Shown here: positions 9,514 through 22,400 of the stretch, one piece after another
Numbering within the stretch: the stretch's first letter is position 1
Layout of the letters: every line of letters starts with the position of its first letter
Source: a virus
Reading direction: 5' to 3' (one strand)
Length of the DNA: 64,000 nt
IMG/VR virus record: IMGVR_UViG_3300034418_011920
Coordinates: 1-64,000 of that record
Position numbers and translations under genes: made by a program
The notes under the pieces: generated by a model
What the model saw: the letters and a program-made list of their open reading frames with translations, nothing else
Database searches by the model: none
What the model was told of the DNA's origin: nothing

Positions 9514-10387
9514 AAAATTTAAAGTCAAAGATGTGGAATTACAAGTAGTTTCTCCGTCAGCAGCGGACAACAGAGAAGCGAATAAGGTTTACAATCAGGC
9601 CTTTAACGATGCTCTAAAGTCTAAAGCTATTGTCAGGGCAAGACTAGACGATATTCTAAAAGAACAAGGCTTATGGGACGACGCCAAGCAAGCGGAGTAC
9701 AATACTCTACAAGCCAAATTACTAGAATCCGAAAGACAACTCAAAAAAGGTGGCATCACCCTAGCCACAGCTAAGGAAATAGCTTTACAAATGAAGAGGG
9801 ACAGAGAAACTCTTCGTGAACTTATTAGTGATAGAACCAGTCTCGATAACCATACGGCAGAAGGACAGGCGGATAATGCTAAGTTTAATTATTTGGTATA
9901 TGCTTGTACTGCATATGGAGATAATCCATCTAAGAAATATTTTGCGTCTTATGATGATTATCAAAAGAGATCCTCAGAACTAGTAGCAATTATGGCCGCT
10001 CAACATGTTGCTAATTTTGTTTATGGTCTAGAAGATGATTATGAGTCTAAGCTTCCAGAGAATAAGTTTTTGAAGGACTATCGCTTTGTTGATGATTCGG
10101 GAAGACTTGTTAATAAAGAAGGAAAATATGTAGACACCGAAGGAAGACTTATTGATAAGAACGGAAGATATATCGATGAAGAAGGTAATTTTATTGATAA
10201 GCAAGGGAATAGAGTTGACGAAGAAGGAGAATATATTGTTGAATTTACTCCATTCTTAGACGACGATGGTAAGCCTGTTACTCTTGCGTCTGACGAACCA
10301 GAAGAAGAGTCAGAAGTGGTTGAAGAAAAACCGAAGAAGGCTAGAAAAACTGCTAAAAAAGCGGTTGAAAAAGCGTCTGCGGAATAA
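9506..10387 (+). CDS. Tail-region protein with seven tandem heptads and a basic tail
   Basis: The 293-residue protein has a helical N-terminal domain (about residues 1-195). Seven perfect-length 7-residue repeats follow (residues 198-246; for example EGKYVDT, EGRLIDK, NGRYIDE). Then comes an acidic linker and a Lys/Ala-rich end (KPKKARKTAKKAVEKA) resembling histone H1 tails. The repeats (G at position 2, aromatic/aliphatic at 4-5, D at 6) could form a small beta-solenoid. It is the last gene before the tape measure gene, so it may be a tape-measure chaperone. The basic tail could bind DNA or the acidic regions of neighbours. Function is inferred from position only. Confidence 0.55.
   Translation: MSRKFKVKDVELQVVSPSAADNREANKVYNQAFNDALKSKAIVRARLDDILKEQGLWDDAKQAEYNTLQAKLLESERQLKKGGITLATAKEIALQMKRDRETLRELISDRTSLDNHTAEGQADNAKFNYLVYACTAYGDNPSKKYFASYDDYQKRSSELVAIMAAQHVANFVYGLEDDYESKLPENKFLKDYRFVDDSGRLVNKEGKYVDTEGRLIDKNGRYIDEEGNFIDKQGNRVDEEGEYIVEFTPFLDDDGKPVTLASDEPEEESEVVEEKPKKARKTAKKAVEKASAE
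10097..10243 (+). repeat. Seven tandem 21-nt (heptapeptide) repeats
   Basis: Seven consecutive 21-nt units encode SGRLVNK, EGKYVDT, EGRLIDK, NGRYIDE, EGNFIDK, QGNRVDE and EGEYIVE. Glycine 2 is invariant, an acidic residue or Asn/Gln usually precedes it, and Asp dominates position 6. Confidence 0.85.
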
Positions 10388-10402
10388 AAACAGTCCTAAA
10401 TA

Positions 10403-10423
10403 GTGTATATTAATATTGTAATA
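10403..10423 (+). promoter_or_regulatory. Candidate late promoter motif before the tape measure gene
   Basis: gtgtatattaatattgtaat in the 94-nt gap before the tape measure gene resembles the strings at 4200 and 6972. It runs into an AT-rich palindrome (gtaatattac). It is the weakest match of the three. Confidence 0.25.
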
Positions 10424-10481
10424 TTACTATTAGCTCCACCTCTTTGGAAGGGTTAAGGAGATACTTTAGGAACAATAAGAT

Positions 10482-13400
10482 ATGGCAACACCTTTTAACT
10501 TAACCGCTCAAATTAATCTTCGTGGACCAAACAATATTAAACCTATTGTTGGTCAGATTAAGAAGCAGCTTGGTTCTATTAATGCAGATGTCAATGTTAA
10601 ATTGGCCAAGGGAGCTCCAAAATCTATAGCTAGTGTAACTAAAAATCTCAAGCTAATGAATGCGGAGTTCCAAAAGGCTAACGCTAATGCCAAGACTTTA
10701 TCAGCCACAATATCAACTCTTGGTGCTAACTTTAGTTCTTTAGCTAGGTCATCTGTTCAGGTAGCTAGTGTTAATACAAAAGTAGCAAGTACTTTATCTG
10801 GAATGACATCTGCTGGTTTAGATTCATCAGATGCTATGAATAAACTTGGTAGAGAGGTTTTTAACACTGGTAAAAGGATTGCTATTCTCAGTACTCTTGT
10901 TACTCCATTGGTTAATGTTTTTAGAAATGCCACCTCATCTGCTGTTGAGTTTAATGACCAAATGAGAAGGCTACAACAAGTTGTTGGTGGAACAGGCGGA
11001 ATTGTTACGAGTATTTCTAATGAGATCACAAGATTATCTACAACTTTAGGTGTCGCTAGCTCTGATTTGGCTCAGGTATCTGTTACTTTGGCTCAGGCAG
11101 GTTTTACCGCCTCCGAAACACAAAGGTCTCTTGAGGCTTTAGCAAAAACAAATCTTGCTCCTACATTTAAAAATATTCAACAAACCACAGAGGGTGCAAT
11201 TGCTGCCCTTAGACAGTTTGAACTTAGTGCTGGCGATCTAGAATCGGCTCTTGGTTCTATAAATGCCGTAGCGGCTAAATTCGCTGTTGAATCATCAGAT
11301 ATTATTGCTGCTATCCAAAGAACTGGTGGTGTGTTTGCGTCTGCGAGTAAAGGCGTAAGTCAGGGAACCGATGCTCTAAATGAATTCATCGCTGTATTTA
11401 CAAGCGTTCGTGCTACTACTCGTGAGAGCGCCGAGACCATTGCTACTGGTTTAAGAACGATATTTACCAGAATTCAACGTGGTAGCACGATTAACTATCT
11501 TAAAGAGTTTGGTGTTGAGCTACAAAATGCTCAGGGGCAGTTCGTTGGTGCGTATGAGGCTATCAGGAGACTCTCAGAAGGATTAAAAGACTTAGATCCT
11601 AGAGATGTTAGATTTAGTAAGATTGTAGAAGAGCTTGGTGGATTCCGTCAGATTGGTAAAGTTATTCCGTTACTACAACAATTCACAACAGCACAACAAG
11701 CACTCAATATCGCCCAGAGTGGACAAGGCTCATTAACCAAAGACGCTATTGCCGCACAAAAATCTTATGCTGTTCAGATTACAAGAGTAAGAGAAGAATT
11801 CAACGCTCTTATTCGTGATTTTAGTGAAAATACCGTATTTAAAAATATTGCCGGTGCTTTTCTTAGTATAACTAAAAATGTAATTACTATAGGTAGAGCA
11901 TTGGCCCCTATCGGCGCAGCTTTTGCTACAGCTTTCGCCATAACAAACTTCAAAGCTATCACTAACTTTTTTGATGGAATAGTTAAAAGTGTAACAGGAT
12001 TATTTAATACAAAAGATAAGGGTGGAGTTCTTTCACAATTAGGAAGTTTAACCGGCGGCGGGAATATAACCGTTACTGCCAAAAATGAAAAAGTAACTGC
12101 TGCTATTGCTGTAAATACTACAGCATTAAATGCAAATACAAAATCATTGGACAATCTAACTTCTGCTATTAATGGCCTTAAAGCTGGAGGAACTACATTT
12201 AATAAGGGTGGTAGAGTACAGGCTTTCGCTTCTGGTGGTGTTGTTCCGGGTCAAGGAAACCGAGATACTGTTCCGGCAATGCTGACTCCTGGCGAATTTG
12301 TGATTCGTAAGAAAGCTGTTGAAACTATTGGGGCTGGTAATTTACAGAAGATGAATAAATATAGTTGGGGTGGAAAAGTTAAAACATTGGCGAGTGAATA
12401 TACAAGCATACAAGATATTGATAACTATGAACAATTTGAAGATGATATTGTTAGGGATAGATCAAAATTTATTAGAGTAAAACCAACAGATGAAGATAAA
12501 GAAACATTTAAAAACATTAAAGCTTTCAGTAACGCTAGTAGATTTGAGAAATTTGTTGGGGAAAAATATAGTTTAGGGAATCCAGCAAAAGGACGGTTTG
12601 ATTATTTAGATTTTCCTGATAGTAGATCAGAAGCAAAATTTTTGCCTCTAGGCGAGACATATAGCAATTCCGAAAAAGGAAACACCCCTAAATCCATAGC
12701 TGCTAAAAATTTCCTATTTGAAAACAGCGCCTATAGACCCAATAGAAAAAATAAATCAGTTAAACAAATAGAGACTGTTAGCTTAACAGGGCCAGTAGAC
12801 ACATATTGGGCAAATCCTAAAGATTTTTATAATCTTGGTGGATATATTAAAAAATACGGCATTGGTGGAGGAATATTAGCAACCGATACTGTTGGTGCCG
12901 CTATTATGGAAGAAGCAGGAAATCTTACTCCTACCATAATCTCAGGCGGTGAAATTATTAGCAGTACTCTTAAAGATAGAAAGTTGAAAGAAGACGAACT
13001 TTCTAACATGGAAAAAAGATTGCAGGCTATTTTTGGTAATAGAAGCTATAATTTAGTTAGACAAGGATTAGATGGAGCTTTAGGAGCTAATGTCGGCGGC
13101 GCTATTAATAACAGAATAATAGAGATGATGAATAATCTTGGAGCAGATTTAGATTTCCCTGGCATAGCAGCAGGAGCCGGCGATAACTTCTTAAGCACAT
13201 TAAATGATAGTGTTAAGGGTGGTATTTTTGAATCCGTGCTAAATACTATTAAAAACAGCGGGATATATCAAGTCGCTCAAAGCTCTTCTGAGAAAAATGA
13301 CTATTTTGATTTTAGAGACGGATTAGGGGAAGCTTCTAAATGGTTTCCAAGTTTGAAGGATATAGCTTTTGTAGACGCTAAAAAATCCTTAGATGCTGCT

Positions 13401-16400
13401 CGTCCTGGTTCCATTGCTAGAAAAATAGGCAACGAAGCATTAAGAGAAGCTGGTTCGATGAGTTTGGAACAATTGTCTAAGATGGCAGAGGAGATACAAT
13501 CGACATCAGGTATTCAGGATGTATTACTTAATGCTATAACACAAGATTTTGGTTCTGGTGCTTATAGTAGAGGAATGATATTACCACTTATTGGCGAAGG
13601 AAAAGAATCAGAAAACCTTTCTGTTGCTGAAAAACTAAAAGCAATTTATGAAAGATTAGGACTATCCCCACAGAAAGGTAACAGTGTTCTTCGAAAACTT
13701 TTTGGCACAGCAACTGGGAAAAAATGGGAAGGAAAAGCCGTATCGCTAGCTAATAGATTAAACTTTGGAGGATTTGTTCAAAAATTCGCAGAAGGAGGAG
13801 AGCCGGATCCAAATGCTCCTAGTGCTAAACAATTAGGTTTTATCAAAAGCCTTGTTGGAAAATTCTATTCTGATGAAGCTCAAATAGAACAATTTATGTC
13901 TACCGTTTATGATAAACAAACTGCTAGCAAACAAATACAACAATTACAAAATGCTAAAAAATGGACTGGATTATTTAAAGCTTTATTAGCAGAAGGCAAA
14001 AGTGTAGGTTTCTTGGGAGGAAGACCTTTTGCTTATTATAGTAGAATATCTACTGCTAGTTCTTCTTTTGATGAGCTTAAAGATGAAGAAACAATTAGAG
14101 CATTCTTAGAAAGAGGAAAACTTGCTTTTGGTAGCTATACAAACAATACCAATACATTTGCACAAAGAAGATACAACAGATCAAAAGGCTATCGTCGTGC
14201 TCTTGGCGGGTTCATACAAAAATTCGCAGAAGGAGGAGAACCTAAGAAAGAAAAAGATTTTGGTCAAATACTTCTTAGCGGTTCGCCTGAGAGAATAGAA
14301 GCTAGATATAACCCAAATGATACGAGAACAGGATCTGTTAACGCTAAAAAATGGAAAGATGGCATATGGACTGTTGGTTTGTCAATGGCTAGTAAAGGAT
14401 ATGGACCTAGACTATATGATACTGTAATGGAAGCTGTTACGGAAAAGGGAGGCATGCTAACATCAGACAGAGCTACCGTTAGCGGTGCTGCTAGATCTGT
14501 TTGGGACTACTACTTTAGGAATAGATCAGATGTATCTAAGACTCCTCTACCTAGAGATGCTTGGACTGGCAACTACGAAATGATTGACGAAAAACTTAGA
14601 GGACCAGAAGATACTTGGCCTCCTAAAAACGATCCTGCCTGGGCATTACAAACAGGATATAGAAAATCTCCATCTTTAATTAATGACCCAAACTCTGTTA
14701 AGAGAATTAAGTCAAGTCAATCATCTGCTAAAACTGCTTTAGATTATTTTGCTGCTCGCAGCCTATTTGCAGATGGCGGGTTAATACAAAAATTTGCTGA
14801 AGGAGGATCAGCAGAAGACACTGTTCCTGCACTATTAACTCCAGGCGAATTTGTTATCAATAAGAAAGCTGCTTCCAGAATAGGTTCTGCAAATCTCAAT
14901 AAGATGAACAAAGCCGATAAAATTTCTGGATTTAACAAGGGCGGTCCAGTTGGCATGGTTCAGAGATTTGCTGCTGGCGGCGGTGTTCAGGATGTGCTGG
15001 CTCAACAATCGGGAATGTCTACTTCTAAGTTTATGAAAGAACTGGGCAAAGAGCTAGACTCAGTAGCATTAGACATTATAAAATCACTCCAACAAACAAA
15101 GAAATCTTTTGTAGTAAGTATTGGTAAAGCAACAAACGCTTTTGCTGCCGGATTAGACCCAGCAGAAGTAGAAGCCTCACTGCAAGAAGCTGTAGCAGGA
15201 TTAGCGGAAGCTGGCGGAATTTCTGACACTGGAGTAATTCAAAAAGCTGCTAGTGATCTTTTCGCTGGAATACAAGCTGGATTACCATTAGATCAAATTC
15301 AAGCAAAAAGTGCAGAGCTTACACAAATTACTGCTCGACAAATTACAACAACTGATGCTCTCGACAGAGCAATGCAAAGACTATCATTAGAGACAGGTAT
15401 AGCTGCTGACGAATTAAATAAAATTAAAGATACACAAAGACTCGAAGCTAAACAATTCTTCGAGGGCGATATTGGTAAACAATTTGATGGTGTTATCACC
15501 AGAACATTCCCCAAGACATTTAAGGGTCTTCTAGATAATAGTTTTGGTAAATTAACAGCCAACATAACCAAAGCTTTTCCTGCAACAGCTATTACTGGCA
15601 GTTTGGTTTCTCTTAAAGGAAGCTTAGATTATTTTGGTAGTGATATTCAAAAGCTTGGTGTAGATTTAGGCCTTTTACCAGAAGATGTTAAAAATTCATT
15701 ATCTACATTAGGTGGTGTGCTTGGTGGAGCTGGTCAAGGAGCAGCTATAGGCCAGGCTTTAGGAGGATTATTGGGTCCTGCTGGGGCTTTAGGAGGAGCT
15801 ATTGTAGGCGCAGTAGCTGGCGGCATTAAAGGATATTTTGATGCTCAATCTAGAATAGAACAAGAAAGAATAAGAAAAGAAAGTGTAAAATCACAAAAAC
15901 GATTTGAAGATAATTTAGCTAGAGCACAAAATGAACCCTTAGCAGAGGATAGGCAGGAAGCTCTAGAAAGAGCTATGAGTGAATTATCAGCTAGAAATAG
16001 AGAACTAGCAGAACAGATGGGTAAACTCGGAGGAGGTACAGTTTACGGTGGTGATCAAATAAGACTACCAAGAACTGAAGAGGCAGCCACTGGTTTATCT
16101 GATAGAATCAAAAAGTTTGGCGAGAATATGCAAAGGCTTGGAGAAATGAGACTTCAAACCGAATCAGCAGATTCTCTTAATGAAAGACAAGACAAAATAG
16201 ACGAAGTATTAGATTCTGCCACTACTAAAACTCAGCATTTATTTGAAGTGTTTGGACAGACAGCAGAAGCCCAAGCAGCATTGGCAACTCTAGGGGCAAA
16301 CGCAACAGAAGAGCAAAAAGCAGCACTCTTAGAAAATTTAGCACTATCGAGATATCTAGCAGAACAGGAGTCATTAGGAGTTAGTGCTAGAGATGCATTA

Positions 16401-19400
16401 GCAACATGGAACGCTAATATAGCAGACAACCTTAATGCTACTCTAAGATCTACACTAATAGAAAAACAAGCAGCAATTGCTACACAAAGAGCAGCTTTGG
16501 CCCAAGAAAATTATAACAAACAATTAGAGTCTTTCACATTCAAAATGGATGCTGTCAGCCAAGCTCTTAATATCTTCAATAATGAAATGGAGTTTTCATT
16601 AGCTAGGCTAGATAATCTAAACGCTGGTCTTGCGGGAGAAGGTCCACAAGGAATTACTCTGCGTAATAGAACAAGAGATATTATTGAAAATCCTTTAGCC
16701 TTTAGTGTTGAAGAATTCCAACAGGCGGCAGAGAGAGTTGCAGGACAAGGAGAAGCTGGACAAGAAATATCCAATCTAGCAACAGCTTCTAGAATAATTA
16801 ACCAAGTCCTAAGACCTGCATTATCTAATACTGAAGATAGAGATGTTAGTGGAGTCAGAGAAGCTGTTCAAGCTCAGATTGACGAACTTTTCCCCGGTCA
16901 AGGTCCTGGGGCTGGTGTTCCAGCAGATTTACAACAAGCGATAGACGAAGTATTAGATCAATCTATTAGGGGCATTACCGAACAAGCAACACAGAGACAA
17001 GGAGAAGGTCAAGATTTTGCGAATATAACCGATAGTGTTGATCAGTTTTCTCGAGGAGCAGCAATTGCAGAAGAAACGCTTAAACAATTATCGGAACAGA
17101 GAGAGAAAGAATTTCAACTATTTTTAGATCTAGAAGAAAGAAGAGCAGATGCTATTCTTAAACAAGTTAATATTACACAGCAATTAGTAAAGACACAAGC
17201 AGATTTCAATCAGCAGCTTAGAGATGCAATTGGAGAATTTTCTTCACTAGAAGAAATGAATGCTGGATTTAATGCTCAGATACAACAATTAACCGGAGGA
17301 GAAACAGATCCAACCGCAATATCTGACAATATTATTGATTTGGAAAGACAACAAAGAGAAGCTAGTGATAGAATCAATCAATTGATGAGAGACCCTACTA
17401 ATGGAGAGCCAGATAACAGACGAGCGCAAGAAGACCTAGCAAGAGAAATTATAAACCTACAAGTTGAACAAAAGAAATATATACAAGCTCTTGAATTAAT
17501 TGCAAATAGCAACGAGAAAGTTTCTAATGCTTTCAAGAAGCTTGCAGACGAACAAAAGAAGGCCGAAACAGGGAAAGATTTATTGTCTATCCTGTCTAGC
17601 GGTAGTTTAGAAGACATTCTCAAATTGAGGACAGACATAGTTGGTGTGCAGCAAGCTCTAGCTGGAAATACAGGTTTCTTTGCTGCTAATCCTTTGGCTT
17701 CACAATTAAATCCACAAATCCTCGATCTGCTACAGCTATCTCAGGAAGAAAGAAGGAGAGCGGAAGGAGTTGCAATTCAAGGCGGTATTGGGGGAAGGTT
17801 TGGAGGCGCTGCTGCTGGTATGGCTGGTCAGTTCTTTGCTATGATGGAAACTGGGATTAATAATGCCACTCAACAAGTACAAGCAGCTAGTGCAGAACAA
17901 TTAAGAGCCCTCATAGAGCTTAGAAGAATTGCAGAACTTCAAGAAAATAATGTTATTAAACAGCAAGAAAATATTGACATTCTTTTGAGAGGATTAAACG
18001 ATGAATTGGGTGGAGGAGACGCTAATGAAGCACAAGAGAAATTTATTAAAGCTTTAGAAGACTTGGGTATTAATCTTCCAAAAGATATCACAAATAGAGT
18101 TTTAGAAGGATTAAGCTTAGTAAAAATGGGAATTCAGGGAATTCTTCTTGGTGACGATCTCAGGAATGGTTATCTTGGAATCGTTGAAAATGCATATGCA
18201 AATATTACAGAAAAATTAAATGCCATAGCTGATAGAATGAACGAGGCTGCTCCACGAGCGAATCAACCACCCAATGCGGATAGTCCACCACTTGGAAATC
18301 CAGGAAACCAAGCAGGTGGTGGTCGTGGTGGTCGTGGTGATGATTGGTTGCCAGATTGGTTACCAGATTGGTGGCCTGTATTTGATTTTCGTTCTCGTGG
18401 TGGTCCGATCTATGCCAAGAATGGTATGGCTGTTGGGCCATTTAAACCAAGAGGAAAAGATACTGTTCCGGCTATGAGCACAAATGGTCAACCATATATG
18501 CTTCAGCCAGGAGAGTTTATTGTTAATAAAGAAGCATATCAGAAGAATAAGGGGCTTGTTGAAGCTATCAACGGAGGAATGAATGTAGGTGGGTTTGGCG
18601 GTACTATGTATGCTGCTGCTGGTGGAATAGTACAAATGGGCGGTATTCAAGTTCCACAATGGTACTTGGATGCTAATGCTGCAATGAGACAACAAGCACA
18701 AGCTGTTGCTGCATATAACCAAAACTATGCGATGAGTGGACAATACAGAAGGGATGCTATTGCTAATTTAGGACAAGGAACAAATGTAGATTATGCTCAA
18801 AGAAATAGCATGGCTATGGCGGATAATATGCAAAGAACAGCAGAAGGCGCAAATACCATCGCTGAAGCTGCTACTAGCGATGGGGCTCAGTCTGGAGCTC
18901 AAACAGGCGGAATGTTTGGCGATATCTTTGGTAGAATGCTTGGAGGAAAAAATCCTGCCGCACAAATAGGCGGTCAAATTGGTGGAGCTATGATTGGCGG
19001 CATAATGGGAGCTTTCGACAATCTTGCTGGTGGGGCTTTATCAAGTATTGGACAAAGAGTTGGGTCTGTGTTTGCTGGTCAAACAGCCGAACAACCTGCG
19101 ACACCAACACCACAACCAGCCCAAGCGACTCCGTTACCACAACCTACTCCGGATGTTCAAGCAGCTCCGATAGACTTGGGTGCTGTGCCTTCTGGTCCTG
19201 GTGGTGGTGCTATGTCTATTCCTCCAGAACCAACAAGAAGACCAAGAGTGATAGATGGAAGTAGGCCAACACCAGAAACTCAACCAATACCAGCGCCTCC
19301 TCCACCACAACCAGTACCAGAAGTAAGCGCAGATAGACCACGAGCTAATCAAGCTCCATTAGCGGAAGAACAACCCGTACCAGCACCAACAGCTCCGGGT

Positions 19401-22400
19401 CAAAATGGATTTTCTGGTTTGGGTAGCGACACAGCAAGAGACGCGGCTATAAGAGCAGCAAAAGCAGCAGGAAGACCTCTAACAGGAGAAGAAGCCGCTT
19501 ATTATGAGCAAAGAGAAGCCCAAAGAAACGAAGCTGATCCAGAAAGAGCACAAAGAGGAGCATACGCAAGAAGAAGAGCAGCAGATCGTGCAACTTATGA
19601 GGGCCAGCCTAAAGATAGAGTAAATCCAGACACACCACCTTCTGGTAGAGGTCAAGGCGTTTGGGATGCTTATACTCGTTATGTGACTTCTGCCGGTGAA
19701 ACCAATTTTGTTCAACCAAATGAAGAAGGTTCCCAAACTGCACCATTATTTGATAGACAGGGCTATGAGGCATACTTAGCTTCTCGCTATGGTACTCAAG
19801 GTACTCTTGGTGGGGCTTCTGCTCATCCTCGATACGAAGAGGACATGGCAACATTTGATTATTATAGACAACAAAGAGAAAATGAGATAGCGGCAGATAA
19901 AAAACCCGGAAAATTATTTTCGTCAGATATGACTGTTCCGGAAAAAATAAAAGCTACAGACGCAGCCGGAGCACGCGAAGCGTTAAAGATACAAGAAGCC
20001 AGAAGAGAAGCTTCTGAAAAATCACTGTTCGGAGATGCTATACAAACAGATCCTCAATTAACACGAGCAGAGAATATCGCTCAAGCTAATACTGCTATTC
20101 AAGATCTACAAAATAGAGCTCCAATATCCGACAATTTAGATGATAATGAAATTAATAAGAGAAAATATACTGCTGGACAAGCTAGGGGATATATTTTAGA
20201 CGCAAAGGATAATACTGGACAATTTGAACTTAAAGATGCAAAATTTAATGGTTTTGATGAAGATGGAAATATTTTATTAGAGAAACCTTCTGAATATAGA
20301 GATATTGATGGTAAGAATACTCCAGTATATACCGGAGATATTAAACCCGTTAATCCAGACAAATTAGACTCTTTGACTCTTGATAGAATAAACAGAGCAC
20401 AACAAAAGGCTAATGACGAATATGAAAAAAATGTTACTCTTCCAGCGCAAGAGGAAAAGGATAGAGCAATAGAGAGAGCTCGGCAGCGTGAGGATTTTAA
20501 CCGCAGAGCAGAAGCGAGACGCACCCAAAAACAAAAAGAAAAGGAAGAGGCTGCAACAGCACAAGCATCAATAGATACAGAATATGATCGCACAGAAAGA
20601 CAATTAACAGATTTGGCTAATACAGAAAGAGCTAATGCCCAAAGAAATGAAAAACAAAGAGACGATCAGCTTCTTTATAGATTGGGTACTGGGACTCTTG
20701 GTGGTTCTGAGGATACTTTAAGACAAGCATCGCAAGCATCCGAAGAAAAAGTAGCTAAAGCTGAAGCAGCACTAGCTAGTTTAAATCAATCAAGAAAAAC
20801 TAGAGAAAGATTAAAACAAAAAGGTTTGATTTTTACTGGTGCTTCTGATACTGAATTTGATTTAACAGGAACTGGTGTTGAACCTTATACCGATATTGGT
20901 ACGGGAGATAAGCCAGTTCAGGTATACAGATCAGCTGATGGTCAGATATATTCAAGTAAAAAAGAGGCTTTAGAAGGTTTAGGATATGTTAGTAAAAGAG
21001 GATACTTAACAGAGGAAGGTAAAAAGTTCTATACCAACAGATCTATTGATCAACAAGTTACTGCGAATAACACATACAAAGATCTTTTGGGCATAGATCC
21101 TAATACTGGATTCTTACAAGAAGGACAGATAGCAGAAATTCAAAGACAAAACGAAGGATTTATGTCTGGCGTAGAAGCTGGGGCTGGTGTTGTTGAAACT
21201 GGTGTTGAAACTCTTGCAGCCGTAGCTACACTTGGAGGAAGTGCTGCTGTTACCACAGTAGGAAGAAGTGCATTAAGTGCTGGTGTTAGAGGAGCAGCAA
21301 GAACCGGATTATTTGCTGCTGGAGAAACAGCTGCAATTTCTAGTGTTTTAGAAGGCGAAAAAGTTAATGCTGGAAGACAGACAGTAGGAGATGCAATAGG
21401 TAATGTTGGAACTAAAGCAGCTTTTGCGGGATTAACAGGTGGTGTTGGAGGTGGTATTGGAGGTGTCGCAGCTAGGGGGGCAGCTAGAAAAGCAAGACTA
21501 GACAAGTTACTTGATGAACGCAAAACTACTCAAGGTGTTATAGATAGAATTACAAGATCAGGAACTACTTTTGAAAATACAAAATTTGTTAACAAAGATT
21601 TTAATGTATTTAGCCCAAGACAAGCCAATAATATCAGTCAGAAAGCTACCAAAAGGGCCGCAGAAAAATCTGGAGATATAAATGAGATTATTGATTTGCG
21701 AAATAATCCAAGGGCTGCGTTTGAACTTTACGATGGTGCTACTGGAGAAATTCCAGATATTAAAATAAAAAAATTCAAAGAAGCATCCGATATTGCTTCG
21801 ACAAGACAATCCAGAAAATCCGCTTCTCAATTTGATGCTCAAGGAGGAAAAGCTTTTGCGACTCCAGATGAAACAGCATCGGCTGCTGCTTTAAAACCTA
21901 GCAAAGCCACCCAAACAAAAATCAAGCAACTTGAAGCGAACAGGACTCAGGCTGAAGATTTAAGACGAACATTTAAGGTCGATAGCAATCCTAAATCTGC
22001 TGCTGCGACTAAGCCTAAGCCAGCTACTGCGACTAAGCCTAAACCAGCTGTTGCGTCAGCTGATCAGAAAACTGCTACGCAGATATTATCAGAAGAGTAT
22101 ACAGCTCCGATTTCAAATAGACAGAGAAGAGCAGAAGCGTTTCCTGGAGTTGCTGCTCCTCCGCCTAAGCCAACTGTCGCTACGCCTACGCCTAAGCCAA
22201 CTGTCGCTACGCCTACGCCTAAGCCAACTGTTGCTGCGCCTAAACCTAAGCCAACTGTTGCTACGCCTAAACCTAAGCCAACTGTTGCTACGCCTGAACC
22301 TATAGATCCTAAAAAAGAATTTTCAACATTTATGGATGAATGGAATAAAGAACGTAAAATCGGCACACCATTTTTAAATGAAAAATTTGATAGTTGGAAA

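Noticed and set aside
9200-9520. Programmed -1 frameshift in the tail assembly chaperone genes
   Set aside because: Each following frame is +1 relative to the previous one, and I see no slippery heptamer at the overlaps. Separate starts with ribosome binding sites are present.
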